Both the position numbers and the translations under genes were made by a program. The notes under the pieces were generated by a model that was given only the letters and a program-made list of their open reading frames with translations, ran no database searches and had not been told where the DNA came from. A stretch of DNA of 64,000 nt from Paenibacillus gyeongsangnamensis (GTDB lineage Bacteria; Bacillota; Bacilli; Paenibacillales; NBRC-103111), in the NCBI RefSeq assembly GCF_027533625.1, contig NZ_JAQAGZ010000004.1, positions 1 to 64,000 of the forward strand, in the 5' to 3' direction. Position 1 is the first letter of the stretch, and each line of letters begins with the position of its first letter. Of the stretch, positions 32,300-41,304 are shown one piece after another.

Positions 32300-34291
32300 T
32301 TATGATTCTAAGCTTTGCATGGTTGCTTGCACGAAGGATCTTCCTTCAACGGCCTTTCCGTCCAGGTCGGGCAAATCGAAGTGCTTCAGCATACCCGGTA
32401 CGATAAGGCTCATAATGTCTTGATCGTCGTAATGACGGGCGGTTATCCAATTCTTATAGCTGCCCATACCGTTGACCACTTCAATGTTTGTAATTCGTTC
32501 GTCCAGAGCTGCTGCCATCTGTGCATAAACTCCTTGGCGGCCGTATGCGTACATTTCTATATCTTCTTTGATGATATGGTCCAACCGTTCAACCAAATCC
32601 AGAGAACGGAGGACGTCGTAAGTACGCATCGCCGCTATGCTGTCATTCAGCCAGATCAGGTCATCCGACAATTTTTGGACGATCTCATAAAAATCGAGCG
32701 GATCATTGTTACTGAGCGAATACGGAAGAAGCGCTCCAACCCCCGACACATCCAAGACCATAACAGCCCTGCCGGAACGGCAAGTCTCGCGAATCCATTG
32801 CAGATGCGTTTTAAGCTGTGTCGTCCCTCCGTCCCAGACAGCAATGGTTAAAGGTAATTCTTCACCGTGGAAATGAACATCTCTGAAAATCAGTCCGTAG
32901 TTAAAAACGCCTTCCTGGGACCACCATAAGGTGTTATAAAAGGTCAATTCATTGAACTGCCCTTTCAGCATATAATGCCGCGGATTGAGCTCGCATGGCT
33001 TACGGGAATAGAACACTTTTTCCCGGAGCCAGACTATGGCCTTCTGTTTTCTCTCCGATTCTGGTATTGAGGTGCGCATCATTTCAATTTGCATAAGTCG
33101 ATCCATGTTTTCATCGTATACTGTCTGGGAATGCTCATAATCTCCGCGAATTTGGCCGGATTCGGTACACCATAACAGGGAAGGGTCCATGGGTTGAATC
33201 TGATCATCCGAAGGGGAAACCGGGCTGCCAAGCAAATGTTTGGAAAAAAAATCTGCCGCCGCTTTCGCCAGTGGCCTAGTATAACAATGTGTATAATCGT
33301 CTTCTAAGAGATCAATGAAATCGCTCTTACCATACATATCCCAGAACCGTCTCGTCCTATCAACTGTTCTCCGTGCTCCCTCTAGCGGAAAGAAATCGTA
33401 GGTTACGGACAGCACTCTCACGGGACGAGGCACCATCGAGAGCAGAATATCTTCATGATCAAAACCATTAGAGGAAAACCCCGGCCAAATTTGTTCCGCA
33501 TCCTGGGCGCCTCCCGCGTACATGTACGTCTCCCGGCTCATTATAAAAGTGGCTGGCACTGCGGCTGCTATGCGGGGATCGCATAAGATCACAAGAGAAG
33601 TTTGTGTCCCGCCGCCCGAATTACCGGTTACTCCGATTTTCAAGGGATCCACCTCGGGTATGGTGCAGAGATAATCAATAGCCCTCATCGCATCGTGAAC
33701 AAAGTAGCGCGCAATTCCGTCACCGAGCGGCCAGCACTGATTCCCGGCATATTCGTGTTCGACAGTACACGCTCTCACAGTAGGAGCTTGAATGGAACGT
33801 TCATAATAACTCAGCCGTTCACCCTGTCCAATCGGATCCATGGCCAGAACGACCAAACCCGCATTCACCAAATACTGGCACACCGCCTGATATTCCGGAT
33901 GATGCTTCGCTAGCTCATGGTGGCCGCAAAGGAACAGAACCGCCCCGCGGGGTTCTGAAATTCCATCCGGTATATATAAATTAGTCGTTACAAATGTATC
34001 GGGACGGGACTCGAATATGACCTTTTCAATCTTAAAGCCTCTGCAATGTACGACTCCCTTGACAACTGCATTGAGCGGTGTATTACTGGAAGGCAGCCCT
34101 CCTATACTTTCGATGAATTTTTTACGAATCATAGCTTGACGGGCTTCCAGCTCCTCCTTGCTTTGAATTGAGTCGCGCGTTTTGTCGCCTTCCGAAAAAG
34201 CTTGCTTGGAACGGTCGTAAATAAAGCGTTTTAATTGATCCTTCACATCGTAGATCGTTATACGATAGTTTTCTAACTGCTGGATCTTCAT
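32300..34291 (-). CDS. Alpha/beta-hydrolase, acetyl-xylan-esterase-like
   Basis: A 663-residue protein with an alpha/beta-hydrolase core near residues 80-370. GAVLFLCGHHELAKHHPEYQ is the oxyanion region, GVTGNSGGGTQT holds the nucleophile Ser225, and DYTHCYTRPLAKAAADFF the likely His. A second half of about 290 residues follows, perhaps a decayed repeat. There is no signal peptide, so it acts on imported substrate inside the cell. RBS GGAGGAA precedes the ATG. The position between importer and oxidoreductase fits deacylation of an imported oligosaccharide (inference). Confidence 0.75.
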   Translation of the reverse strand: MKIQQLENYRITIYDVKDQLKRFIYDRSKQAFSEGDKTRDSIQSKEELEARQAMIRKKFIESIGGLPSSNTPLNAVVKGVVHCRGFKIEKVIFESRPDTFVTTNLYIPDGISEPRGAVLFLCGHHELAKHHPEYQAVCQYLVNAGLVVLAMDPIGQGERLSYYERSIQAPTVRACTVEHEYAGNQCWPLGDGIARYFVHDAMRAIDYLCTIPEVDPLKIGVTGNSGGGTQTSLVILCDPRIAAAVPATFIMSRETYMYAGGAQDAEQIWPGFSSNGFDHEDILLSMVPRPVRVLSVTYDFFPLEGARRTVDRTRRFWDMYGKSDFIDLLEDDYTHCYTRPLAKAAADFFSKHLLGSPVSPSDDQIQPMDPSLLWCTESGQIRGDYEHSQTVYDENMDRLMQIEMMRTSIPESERKQKAIVWLREKVFYSRKPCELNPRHYMLKGQFNELTFYNTLWWSQEGVFNYGLIFRDVHFHGEELPLTIAVWDGGTTQLKTHLQWIRETCRSGRAVMVLDVSGVGALLPYSLSNNDPLDFYEIVQKLSDDLIWLNDSIAAMRTYDVLRSLDLVERLDHIIKEDIEMYAYGRQGVYAQMAAALDERITNIEVVNGMGSYKNWITARHYDDQDIMSLIVPGMLKHFDLPDLDGKAVEGRSFVQATMQSLES

Positions 34292-34353
34292 CTTCCCATT
34301 CCTCCTTTTTTATACCCAAAAACTTTTGATTATTACCTGACCTTCGTATTGTT

Positions 34354-35238
34354 CTATTCCTTCAAAGAACCGACCATAACGCCTTTGGCAAAATATTTTT
34401 GCAAAAACGGATAAATCAATAAGATTGGCAGAATGGCAACGATAATAATGGAATATTTCAACTGCAGTGTAAACAAGGCCCTGTTGAACTCGTCCGTTAA
34501 GCCTTCGCTCAATTTATCTTGATTCTGGATAAGAATCTTTACCAGGTATAATTGCAAAGGCTGCAGCTTGGCATCAGGCAAATAAATCATGGCGGAGAAA
34601 TAGCTGTTCCAATGCCCGACGGCGTAAAACAGGGCTAGTACCGCAATGATCGGCTTCGATAGCGGCATTATTATTCGGAACATAATCGTGATGTCATTGG
34701 CGCCGTCCATTTTGGCCGATTCATCTAAACTTTCAGGAATGCTTTGGAAAAACGTGCGCGCGACGATAAGCAGAAAGGCGCTTACAGCCCCTGGGATAAT
34801 CATCGCCCACCTGGTGTTGTACAAGCCTAAATCCTTAATTAAGATAAACAAAGGAATTAAACCACCGCTGAAAAACATCGTAAACACGATAAAGATCATC
34901 AATTGTTTCCTTGCAAAAAAGCTCCGCCTGGATAAAGGATACGCTCCGAAAATAGTCAATGCGACATTCAGTATCGTGCCGATAACCGTATAAAATATCG
35001 TATTATAATACGCCGACCAAATGTCCGGATTCTCAAATACCCGTTTGTAAGACTCTACGGAGAAGCCTTTTGGAAACAGCCAAACAGACTGATCGAGTAC
35101 ATATTTCGGGTCGCTGATCGACATACTGAACACGAACAAAAAGGGATAGACGGTAATAATTATGACAAACCACATGCTTACGATAATGAAAAGATCCGAG
35201 ATTTTATCGCCTGCCGTTTTTTTTATGACTGTCACCAT
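34354..35238 (-). CDS. Carbohydrate ABC permease, YtcP type
   Basis: A 294-residue permease with six helices, the EAA loop ESLDESAKMDGANDITIMFR and the KYFAKGVMVGSLKE tail. AGAGGGG lies just before the ATG. It lies 13 bp after the LplB-type permease and is the third gene of the 37.9-31.0 kb operon. It is a clear paralogue of the gene at 19379. Confidence 0.9.
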   Translation of the reverse strand: MVTVIKKTAGDKISDLFIIVSMWFVIIITVYPFLFVFSMSISDPKYVLDQSVWLFPKGFSVESYKRVFENPDIWSAYYNTIFYTVIGTILNVALTIFGAYPLSRRSFFARKQLMIFIVFTMFFSGGLIPLFILIKDLGLYNTRWAMIIPGAVSAFLLIVARTFFQSIPESLDESAKMDGANDITIMFRIIMPLSKPIIAVLALFYAVGHWNSYFSAMIYLPDAKLQPLQLYLVKILIQNQDKLSEGLTDEFNRALFTLQLKYSIIIVAILPILLIYPFLQKYFAKGVMVGSLKE

Positions 35239-35251
35239 TCATCCCCTCTTT

Positions 35252-36244
35252 TCACCATAACGACGTTTTCGATAGCTTTCTGCTGATATAGTTAACAGTA
35301 ATAAGCAGCGTAAGGTTGATTATGTTATTAAATAGCCCTATCGCCGCTGAGAAGCTATATTCCGAATTGATTATCCCTCTTTTGTATACAAAAGTTGCAA
35401 TCACATCAGCGGTTTCATACGTTGACGGATTGTACAGCAGCAGCACCTTTTCAAAGCCCACTTCCATCAGATGTCCGACCTGAAGAATCAACAGAATGAT
35501 GATGGTTGGCATGAGGCACGGCAAAGTAATATGCATCATTTTACTCCATCTGCTCGCTCCGTCTATCTCGGCGGCCTCATAAAGCTGCGGATCAATGCCG
35601 GCAATGGCGGCCAGGTAAATGATGGAGCCCCAGCCGAACTCCTGCCAGATGCCCGACGAAATGTAGATCGTCCGGAAATAGCCGGGCTCACTCATGAAAT
35701 TGATGGATTCGAAGCCGAAATTTTTAAGAATGATATTGATAATACCGTCGGTTGGAGAAGTAAAGTTGATAATCATACCCGAAACAACGACGATCGAAAT
35801 AAAGTGAGGAAGATAACTTACCGTCTGCACCAGCTTTTTGAAAAAACGTTCTCTAAGCTCATTCAGGAGAAGCGCGAAGATGATGGGAACAGGGAACCCC
35901 CACAGGAGGGAGTATAAGCTAAGTAAGATCGTGTTCCTCATCAATCTTCCAAAGTAGATCGATTTGAAAAATTGTTCGAAGTACATGAACCCGACCCACG
36001 GACTGCCTAATATCCCTTTCAGCGGTTGAAATTTTTTGAACGCGATTAAGACACCATACATGGGAAAGTAATTAAATATGGCGAAATATACGATCACCGG
36101 CAGGATAATCAACAGCAAATATTTATCCCTTTTGAAATTTTTTACCGTTCGGGCGAGAACGCCCGGCTTCTTTTTCTCTTCCTTGGTAGAGCCGTTATTC
36201 AGCTTAATGCCACCGTTGGCCTCAAGCTCTACACCATTATTCAT
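35252..36244 (-). CDS. Carbohydrate ABC permease, LplB type
   Basis: A 330-residue permease. After a basic N-terminal tail, YFPMYGVLIAFKKFQPLKGI and the EAA loop YEAAEIDGASRWSKMMHITLP identify the LplB group. GAGGGGGTG precedes the ATG. It pairs with the next permease. No ATPase gene is present in the operon, as is usual for this type. Confidence 0.9.
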   Translation of the reverse strand: MNNGVELEANGGIKLNNGSTKEEKKKPGVLARTVKNFKRDKYLLLIILPVIVYFAIFNYFPMYGVLIAFKKFQPLKGILGSPWVGFMYFEQFFKSIYFGRLMRNTILLSLYSLLWGFPVPIIFALLLNELRERFFKKLVQTVSYLPHFISIVVVSGMIINFTSPTDGIINIILKNFGFESINFMSEPGYFRTIYISSGIWQEFGWGSIIYLAAIAGIDPQLYEAAEIDGASRWSKMMHITLPCLMPTIIILLILQVGHLMEVGFEKVLLLYNPSTYETADVIATFVYKRGIINSEYSFSAAIGLFNNIINLTLLITVNYISRKLSKTSLW

Positions 36245-36281
36245 GACGTCACCCCCTCGATGATAATGTAATTTTTTTCAT

Positions 36282-37940
36282 CTATTTCATAACCCGATCG
36301 TACTGCTTTTGCTTGACCTCAATGAGTTTATTGATTCCCATTGATTTCATCGTGGATACATACTTCTCCCAATCGATCGGCGCCTGACCTGTAATAAACT
36401 TCGTCAGCGTTTCGGCTTTATACGTTTGAATATCGGCATTGATCGCTGTGGTCGCCTCAACCTCTTCCACGCTCGTTAATCCGAGCGGAATCGCGTCGAC
36501 ACCGGAATCCTTGAGTTTTTCAGCCTGTTTGACGGCGTCCGGCAGTAAATTCAAAACAGCTTTAGTCTGTCTGGACCAAGGTCCCTTTTCACTGCGGATC
36601 CATACGGTTACAGGCATCGCGCCGATCGATCGCAACGCGTCATTCACATCCAAACCGTCGGGGTTTTTAGATGTCCATTCGGTGAATTGAGGCTCACCGT
36701 CCACCATCTTGTAGCTTTGGCCTTCAATTCCGAAAGAAACGTACCTATTCCCTTCTTCACTTGCGTAAATATAATCAAGCCATTTTATTGCTACTTCGGG
36801 ATTCTTGCAATCCTTGGAGATCGCGAGCCAACCGCTAAGAGGTCCATACTTCTCATAAAAGCCTTTCGTACCCGGACCCGACGGAGGAAGTGTCATCTGC
36901 CAATTCGCATTTTGTATACCGGCTTGCTTTTGTGCGTTCGTGAAGCGATTCGCATTATTGAGGAAATGATTCGTCACGCCAATAACATTGCGGGAAATGC
37001 CGGAAATAATATCGTCATCCGTCTTCATCATAAACTGGGGATCGATCAGGCCTTCTTTATACAGTTTGTTCAGCCATACTACCAATTCTTTGGCTCTCGG
37101 GTCGATCCATTCATACTGGATTTTGCCGTTTTTGTCCGGATAGAATCCGTCACTGTAATTTAAATGCAGTCCCATTGCGCTGCCGAACAAGAACAATCCG
37201 CTGATAGAGCTTCCGTTCGTGACTTGAAATCTTGTCGAGATTGGGATCTCATCCTGCTTGCCGTTACCGTTCGGATCCTTTTCCTTGAATGCCTTTAACA
37301 CAGTGTACCAATCGTCGAGCGTCTGCGGCTCTTTCAATCCCAATTTGTCCAGCCAAGTCTGATTAATGATTAAACCGAACGGGTCCGTAGAAGTTGTCCC
37401 TGAAACATCGGACGACAGAGCGTATATTTTGCCGTCCGGTGCCTGCATCATTTTTTTTATGGCAGGATTTTCACTGAAATATTTCCTGATGTTCGGAGCA
37501 TATTTGGCTATCAAATCATCCATTGGGATGATCAGTCCGTCAGATGCTGGTTTTACCGGATCGTTAGGAAGCCTAATGAGATCGGGCAGCCCTTGAGCAG
37601 CTGCCATTCTTACATTTATCGTATTCGTATATTGGGAGGATGGCGCGACTTCCCACTTGATCTTGACGCCGGTCTTTTTTTCGATTTCCTGCCATACCGG
37701 AAGATTTTGAGCGTAACTTTTGGGCGTGTAATAGTTGTCGTTTGTCGCGACAGTTAACGTTACGGAACCGTCGCTAACTATAGGCAACGAATAATCTTGA
37801 GCCTGCGCTGTCGATGAGTTAGACGGCGCCGTTGCGGTTTCGGTATTGTCGCAGCCTATCAATGTCGATGAACAAACGGTCAAACAACTAACAAAAGATA
37901 GTATGTATTTCTTATTGAAAGGTTGCTTATTCTTTTTCAT
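36282..37940 (-). CDS. Extracellular solute-binding lipoprotein, LplA type
   Basis: A 552-residue binding protein. The lipobox STLIGC (Cys30) is followed by a Ser/Thr/Ala linker and SDGSVTLTVATNDNYYTP. DPNGNGKQDEIPIS looks like the calcium-binding loop seen in many LplA-type binders. ATG 37940 has GGGAGG upstream. It heads the operon that continues to the Gfo/Idh/MocA gene. Two copies of the AATCGATT-type operator lie 220-325 bp upstream. Confidence 0.9.
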   Translation of the reverse strand: MKKNKQPFNKKYILSFVSCLTVCSSTLIGCDNTETATAPSNSSTAQAQDYSLPIVSDGSVTLTVATNDNYYTPKSYAQNLPVWQEIEKKTGVKIKWEVAPSSQYTNTINVRMAAAQGLPDLIRLPNDPVKPASDGLIIPMDDLIAKYAPNIRKYFSENPAIKKMMQAPDGKIYALSSDVSGTTSTDPFGLIINQTWLDKLGLKEPQTLDDWYTVLKAFKEKDPNGNGKQDEIPISTRFQVTNGSSISGLFLFGSAMGLHLNYSDGFYPDKNGKIQYEWIDPRAKELVVWLNKLYKEGLIDPQFMMKTDDDIISGISRNVIGVTNHFLNNANRFTNAQKQAGIQNANWQMTLPPSGPGTKGFYEKYGPLSGWLAISKDCKNPEVAIKWLDYIYASEEGNRYVSFGIEGQSYKMVDGEPQFTEWTSKNPDGLDVNDALRSIGAMPVTVWIRSEKGPWSRQTKAVLNLLPDAVKQAEKLKDSGVDAIPLGLTSVEEVEATTAINADIQTYKAETLTKFITGQAPIDWEKYVSTMKSMGINKLIEVKQKQYDRVMK

Positions 37941-38158
37941 AATTTGTTTTCCTCCCAAATTTTTTAAACTAGGTAACGCATTCAATCTTTTGTTAGCAAA
38001 TTAGTCTAAACATTTCACTCTCCGCTTTTCGATATTGCTATTCCTTTAATTTCAAAAGTTATACCATTTAAGCTGATCAACTCCTTTCTCATTTATGTTA
38101 TTGGCCTTAGCCATAACATCCGAATAAACGATTTCGATTTATCCAGTAAGACTAAGAT

Positions 38159-38172
38159 AGTAATCGATTTCT
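38159..38172. promoter_or_regulatory. LacI-type operator, copy 1
   Basis: AGTAATCGATTTCT, a near-palindrome with central CG typical of LacI-family sites, 219 bp before the LplA-type gene at 37940. It is identical to the copies at 43260 and 48393. Confidence 0.55.
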
Positions 38173-38251
38173 CTTAAACCGAAATAAAATGATATTACTC
38201 ACATTTCATACTTTACCTTAGAAAAGAGATAAAAATTGTTTCTACTGGAAA

Positions 38252-38265
38252 AGTAATCGTTTTCT
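38252..38265. promoter_or_regulatory. LacI-type operator, copy 2 (one mismatch)
   Basis: AGTAATCGTTTTCT, differing at one base from the other copies, 93 bp from copy 1. Confidence 0.45.
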
Positions 38266-38420
38266 TTCAAGCCGAAAAAAAGGATGATTTTGGTCATTGC
38301 CATAAACCTAGCGTAGTTGGTATGAGTATTTCTTGGAGTGAGGGTATTTATTACTGAGTTGAAAGGAGAAGTTAAGGAGCTGCTCTAGGATGAAGTATAA
38401 TCGATTCTTCTTTGTCGAAT

Positions 38421-38564
38421 TGTAACATAATATGTTATTTTTAATAACATATAAATATAGTGTGTGTTACGTATGTGTTATTAAAGTTGCCAATTTATAT
38501 ATATCTTATCAAAAATAATTGGCTTGTCAAGATATATTACGAATTTTCTGATAATTAAATTGGC
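38421..38564. promoter_or_regulatory. AT-rich cluster of palindromes
   Basis: Within the 644-bp gap 37941-38584 there is a perfect TAACATA-A-TATGTTA (38423-38437). It overlaps a second palindrome, ATATGTTATT-TTT-AATAACATAT (38430-38452). GCCAATT (38489-38495) and two AATTGGC copies (38517-38523, 38558-38564) follow. No gene is seen. It may be an operator, a terminator region for the MFS gene, or an unrecognised transcript. Confidence 0.4.
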
Positions 38565-38584
38565 TTCTCACACAACCGCCATCA

Positions 38585-40000
38585 TCACTTTATCGGAAAA
38601 TTCACCGTATTCGTTTTCTTATCCCTCATAAGTATTTGTTTTCGGCGAAACCATCCGATCAAGGACACACCAAAACAACATAAAAAACAAATTAAGAATA
38701 AAAACCTCATATTAATATTCATCACCGTCCCGATTTCATTATGCAGCCCCATAGAGCCAACCAGCACAGTAGCAAGCCCAATTCCGGACATTTGCCCAAG
38801 GTAGCGTATCAACGCCAGCAGACTGCCGGCCAAACTAATTGTCGATTCCGGTGCGGAGCTCATAATTTCAGCATTATTCGTTGCATGGAACAGCCCCATG
38901 CCGATCCCGAAAAATGACAGATGAAGGATTATAGCGAAAGCTGATATTTGATGAAAGAAGGCGACAAACAGCATCGATACAGCGCAGAAGAGTGCTCCCA
39001 ACGTAATCGGAAAAAATCCTCCATACTTGTCTCGGAACCAGCCTGCGAAGGGAGAGACCATCCCCATAAGAAGCGGATTCAGGATCAAGAGTCCACCGGT
39101 TACTGAGGTGGATAAACCCAATTCATTCTGAAGATAGAAAATAATCGGAATCATTGAGGCCGCCTGTGCCATGTTGATTAAAAAAGAACTAATATTGCCG
39201 AGCAAAATTTTGCGATGACGAAACAACTCTCGGTCCAAGATGCCATGCGCTATTCTTCGCTGGTACAGCCAAAGGACTACGAACAGAGCGATTGACAAGC
39301 CCGCCATCAGAATTGCCGGCGTAAAACCGCCTTCCCGTCTGCTAACCTCCGCCGCAAACATTAGCAAGCAAGCAGCCGAAGCAAGCAGGCTGGAACCAGC
39401 GATATCGAGCTTTATATTCGAGCCCCTGTTCATTGAGCTGGGAAACCAGCTACGACCAAGCAGGAATGCTGCCAAGCCTATTGGCACATTGATCAAAAAC
39501 AACCATGGCCAACTAACGAACTCCAGGAGAAGCCCGCCAATGGCCGGGCCTGACAACGTTCCCAGCGAAATAACCATAGCGTTTATTCCGAGTGCGCGCC
39601 CTCTTTCATGATCAGGGAACACCTGTCGGACCATGGCCTGGCTGTTGGCCATTATCATGGTCGCCCCAACTCCCTGAATACACCTCGAAAACAGAATGCC
39701 GACCATCCCTTGTGACAAAGTGATACAAAGAGAGCCTATACTGAACACAAGGAAGCCATAGCTGTAGATTTTCCGCCGATCCCAGATATCCGACAGTTTT
39801 CCTATAATTGGCAGAAGAGCCACCATCGTTAATAAATAAGTTGTCGTTATCCACTGAACTTGTGCCAGGGAACTGGAAAACTGTCCTGCTATAGTTGGAA
39901 GGGATACATTAACAATTCCAACATCTAATGTCGACATCAGCGTACCCATGTTAATAATGTGAAGAATGGACCATTTTTTCGCAGTATTTCCATATATCAT
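38585..40000 (-). CDS. MFS efflux transporter, DHA2 type
   Basis: A 471-residue membrane protein with 13-14 hydrophobic segments. STLDVGIVNVSLPTIAG is the helix 1 motif of the DHA2 (EmrB/QacA) drug:H+ antiporters, followed by GKLSDIWDRRKIY (motif A) and GRALGINAMVISLGTLSGPAIGG (motif C region). It probably exports drugs or metabolites. AGAGG lies 11 nt before the ATG. An inverted repeat TATTGTTT/AAACAATA (40028-40055) lies just upstream and may be its operator. Confidence 0.88.
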   Translation of the reverse strand: MIYGNTAKKWSILHIINMGTLMSTLDVGIVNVSLPTIAGQFSSSLAQVQWITTTYLLTMVALLPIIGKLSDIWDRRKIYSYGFLVFSIGSLCITLSQGMVGILFSRCIQGVGATMIMANSQAMVRQVFPDHERGRALGINAMVISLGTLSGPAIGGLLLEFVSWPWLFLINVPIGLAAFLLGRSWFPSSMNRGSNIKLDIAGSSLLASAACLLMFAAEVSRREGGFTPAILMAGLSIALFVVLWLYQRRIAHGILDRELFRHRKILLGNISSFLINMAQAASMIPIIFYLQNELGLSTSVTGGLLILNPLLMGMVSPFAGWFRDKYGGFFPITLGALFCAVSMLFVAFFHQISAFAIILHLSFFGIGMGLFHATNNAEIMSSAPESTISLAGSLLALIRYLGQMSGIGLATVLVGSMGLHNEIGTVMNINMRFLFLICFLCCFGVSLIGWFRRKQILMRDKKTNTVNFPIK

Positions 40001-40027
40001 CGTTTACAATTCCTCTCGCAAAAGATC

Positions 40028-40055
40028 TATTGTTTCTGCCTGCGCAAAAACAATA
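40028..40055. promoter_or_regulatory. Inverted repeat upstream of MFS gene
   Basis: TATTGTTT (40028-40035), 12 nt, AAACAATA (40048-40055), 28 bp before the MFS start codon; a possible repressor site. Confidence 0.35.
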
Positions 40056-40085
40056 AGCAGCCGCCCCGAAGCTGTCTTGTATTAG

Positions 40086-40111
40086 TAGAAAAGCCCCTAT
40101 TGCAAGGGGCT
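40086..40111 (-). terminator. Terminator of the formamidase gene
   Basis: Minus strand: stem AGCCCCT/AGGGGCT (40092-40098 and 40105-40111) followed by TTTTCT. Confidence 0.7.
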
Positions 40112-40125
40112 CTAATCTACTCTGT

Positions 40126-41031
40126 TTAAGGTAAAAATTCTTTCTTCAACTTGCACACCATTGTATAAGCCGGATCGAATATATTGCCCAAATCATATTC
40201 TACGCATTGTCCGAGCAAGCTGCTCGCTTCAATTACACTTAAACCGTAATCATCTTTTAACCACCGCATCATTTCGGTAGTCGCATGCTGAACAGCTTGA
40301 TCCAGCGGACGCGCATTACCTACAGTAAATATATGGCTATCCGATTCCCCGCGCGGCCAATACATTCTTTTTCCCTTGATCAATTTAACCGTAAAGCGAA
40401 TGTCCAATGAAATTTCAATCCCTGTTCCGACAATTTCTCCATCTCCCTGTACGGCATGGCCGTCGCCGACATGCAGCAGCGCACCTTTTGTAAATACGGG
40501 GAAATAAGCCGTTACTCCGGCGACAAATCCGCGGTAATCCATATTGCCGCCATATTCCCCGGAGGTTGCGGTGGAAATGGCCTGGTATTTCGGAGGAGCT
40601 ACACCGAAACAGCCCATAAATGGAGCCAACGGCACCTTTAGATTGGAGAGAGCCGGAGTAGGCTCGGCAAGCTGGGCAATGCCTTGCTTAAGGTCAACAT
40701 TCCAACGGATTGTTTCTTTATCCGGCAATTGAGATATGAATTCCGGGTCAAGCACGTTGGGGGCAATTACATTGGACGTCCAGCCCCAGTTTCGATTTGG
40801 ATTCATGTGGTCCAAATAAACGACTAACACATCTCCCGGTTCGGCTCCTTCGATATAAAAAGGTCCGGTCATCGGATTGCCCCGCTCGGCTACCGCTTGA
40901 CCGCTGGAATCCATTCCTCCGGCATCAACAGTCGTCGTCACCACGGTATCGCCGTCCTTTATTGTAAGAACTGCTTCATGTGAGCCGATAGTGTTGTAAT
41001 ATATTTCCGGTATAAAATGATGAACCGCCAT
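40126..41031 (-). CDS. Acetamidase/formamidase family protein
   Basis: A 301-residue protein of the FmdA/AmdA family, which releases ammonia from formamide or acetamide. GPFYIEGAEPGDVLVVYL, PLAPFMGCFGVAPP, SGEYGGNMDYR and LLHVGDGHAVQGDGE are family hallmarks. AAGGAGG precedes the ATG. It is monocistronic between the MFS gene and the amino-sugar genes; a nitrogen-scavenging role is likely, with no visible regulatory site. Confidence 0.88.
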   Translation of the reverse strand: MAVHHFIPEIYYNTIGSHEAVLTIKDGDTVVTTTVDAGGMDSSGQAVAERGNPMTGPFYIEGAEPGDVLVVYLDHMNPNRNWGWTSNVIAPNVLDPEFISQLPDKETIRWNVDLKQGIAQLAEPTPALSNLKVPLAPFMGCFGVAPPKYQAISTATSGEYGGNMDYRGFVAGVTAYFPVFTKGALLHVGDGHAVQGDGEIVGTGIEISLDIRFTVKLIKGKRMYWPRGESDSHIFTVGNARPLDQAVQHATTEMMRWLKDDYGLSVIEASSLLGQCVEYDLGNIFDPAYTMVCKLKKEFLP

Positions 41032-41280
41032 TGGCCGCCTCCTTAATTCGTTTCATTCACAATTTGTTTATATCCTATGTTAATTTACAGCTTCCGCCTC
41101 CATAGTGAGAGGGTGCTTGTGCTAAATTATACTTTTCGTACATAATGATGGAAAGTAGTTACTTTTTTTATATATAGATACCACATTTATCGTTAGTTTA
41201 GTAAAATAAAGTAAGTTACGGTGAAACGAATCTTCGAAATTTCAAAAACTCCAAAAATTTACCGCTATAAACGAAATGAA

Positions 41281-41297
41281 GCCCGGGATTCCCGGGC
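41281..41297 (-). terminator. Hairpin at the end of the amino-sugar operon
   Basis: GCCCGGGA/TCCCGGGC (41281-41288 and 41290-41297). On the minus strand a weak TTCATTT follows. The gap to 41031 shows nothing else. Confidence 0.4.
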
Positions 41298-41304
41298 CTC
41301 AACC

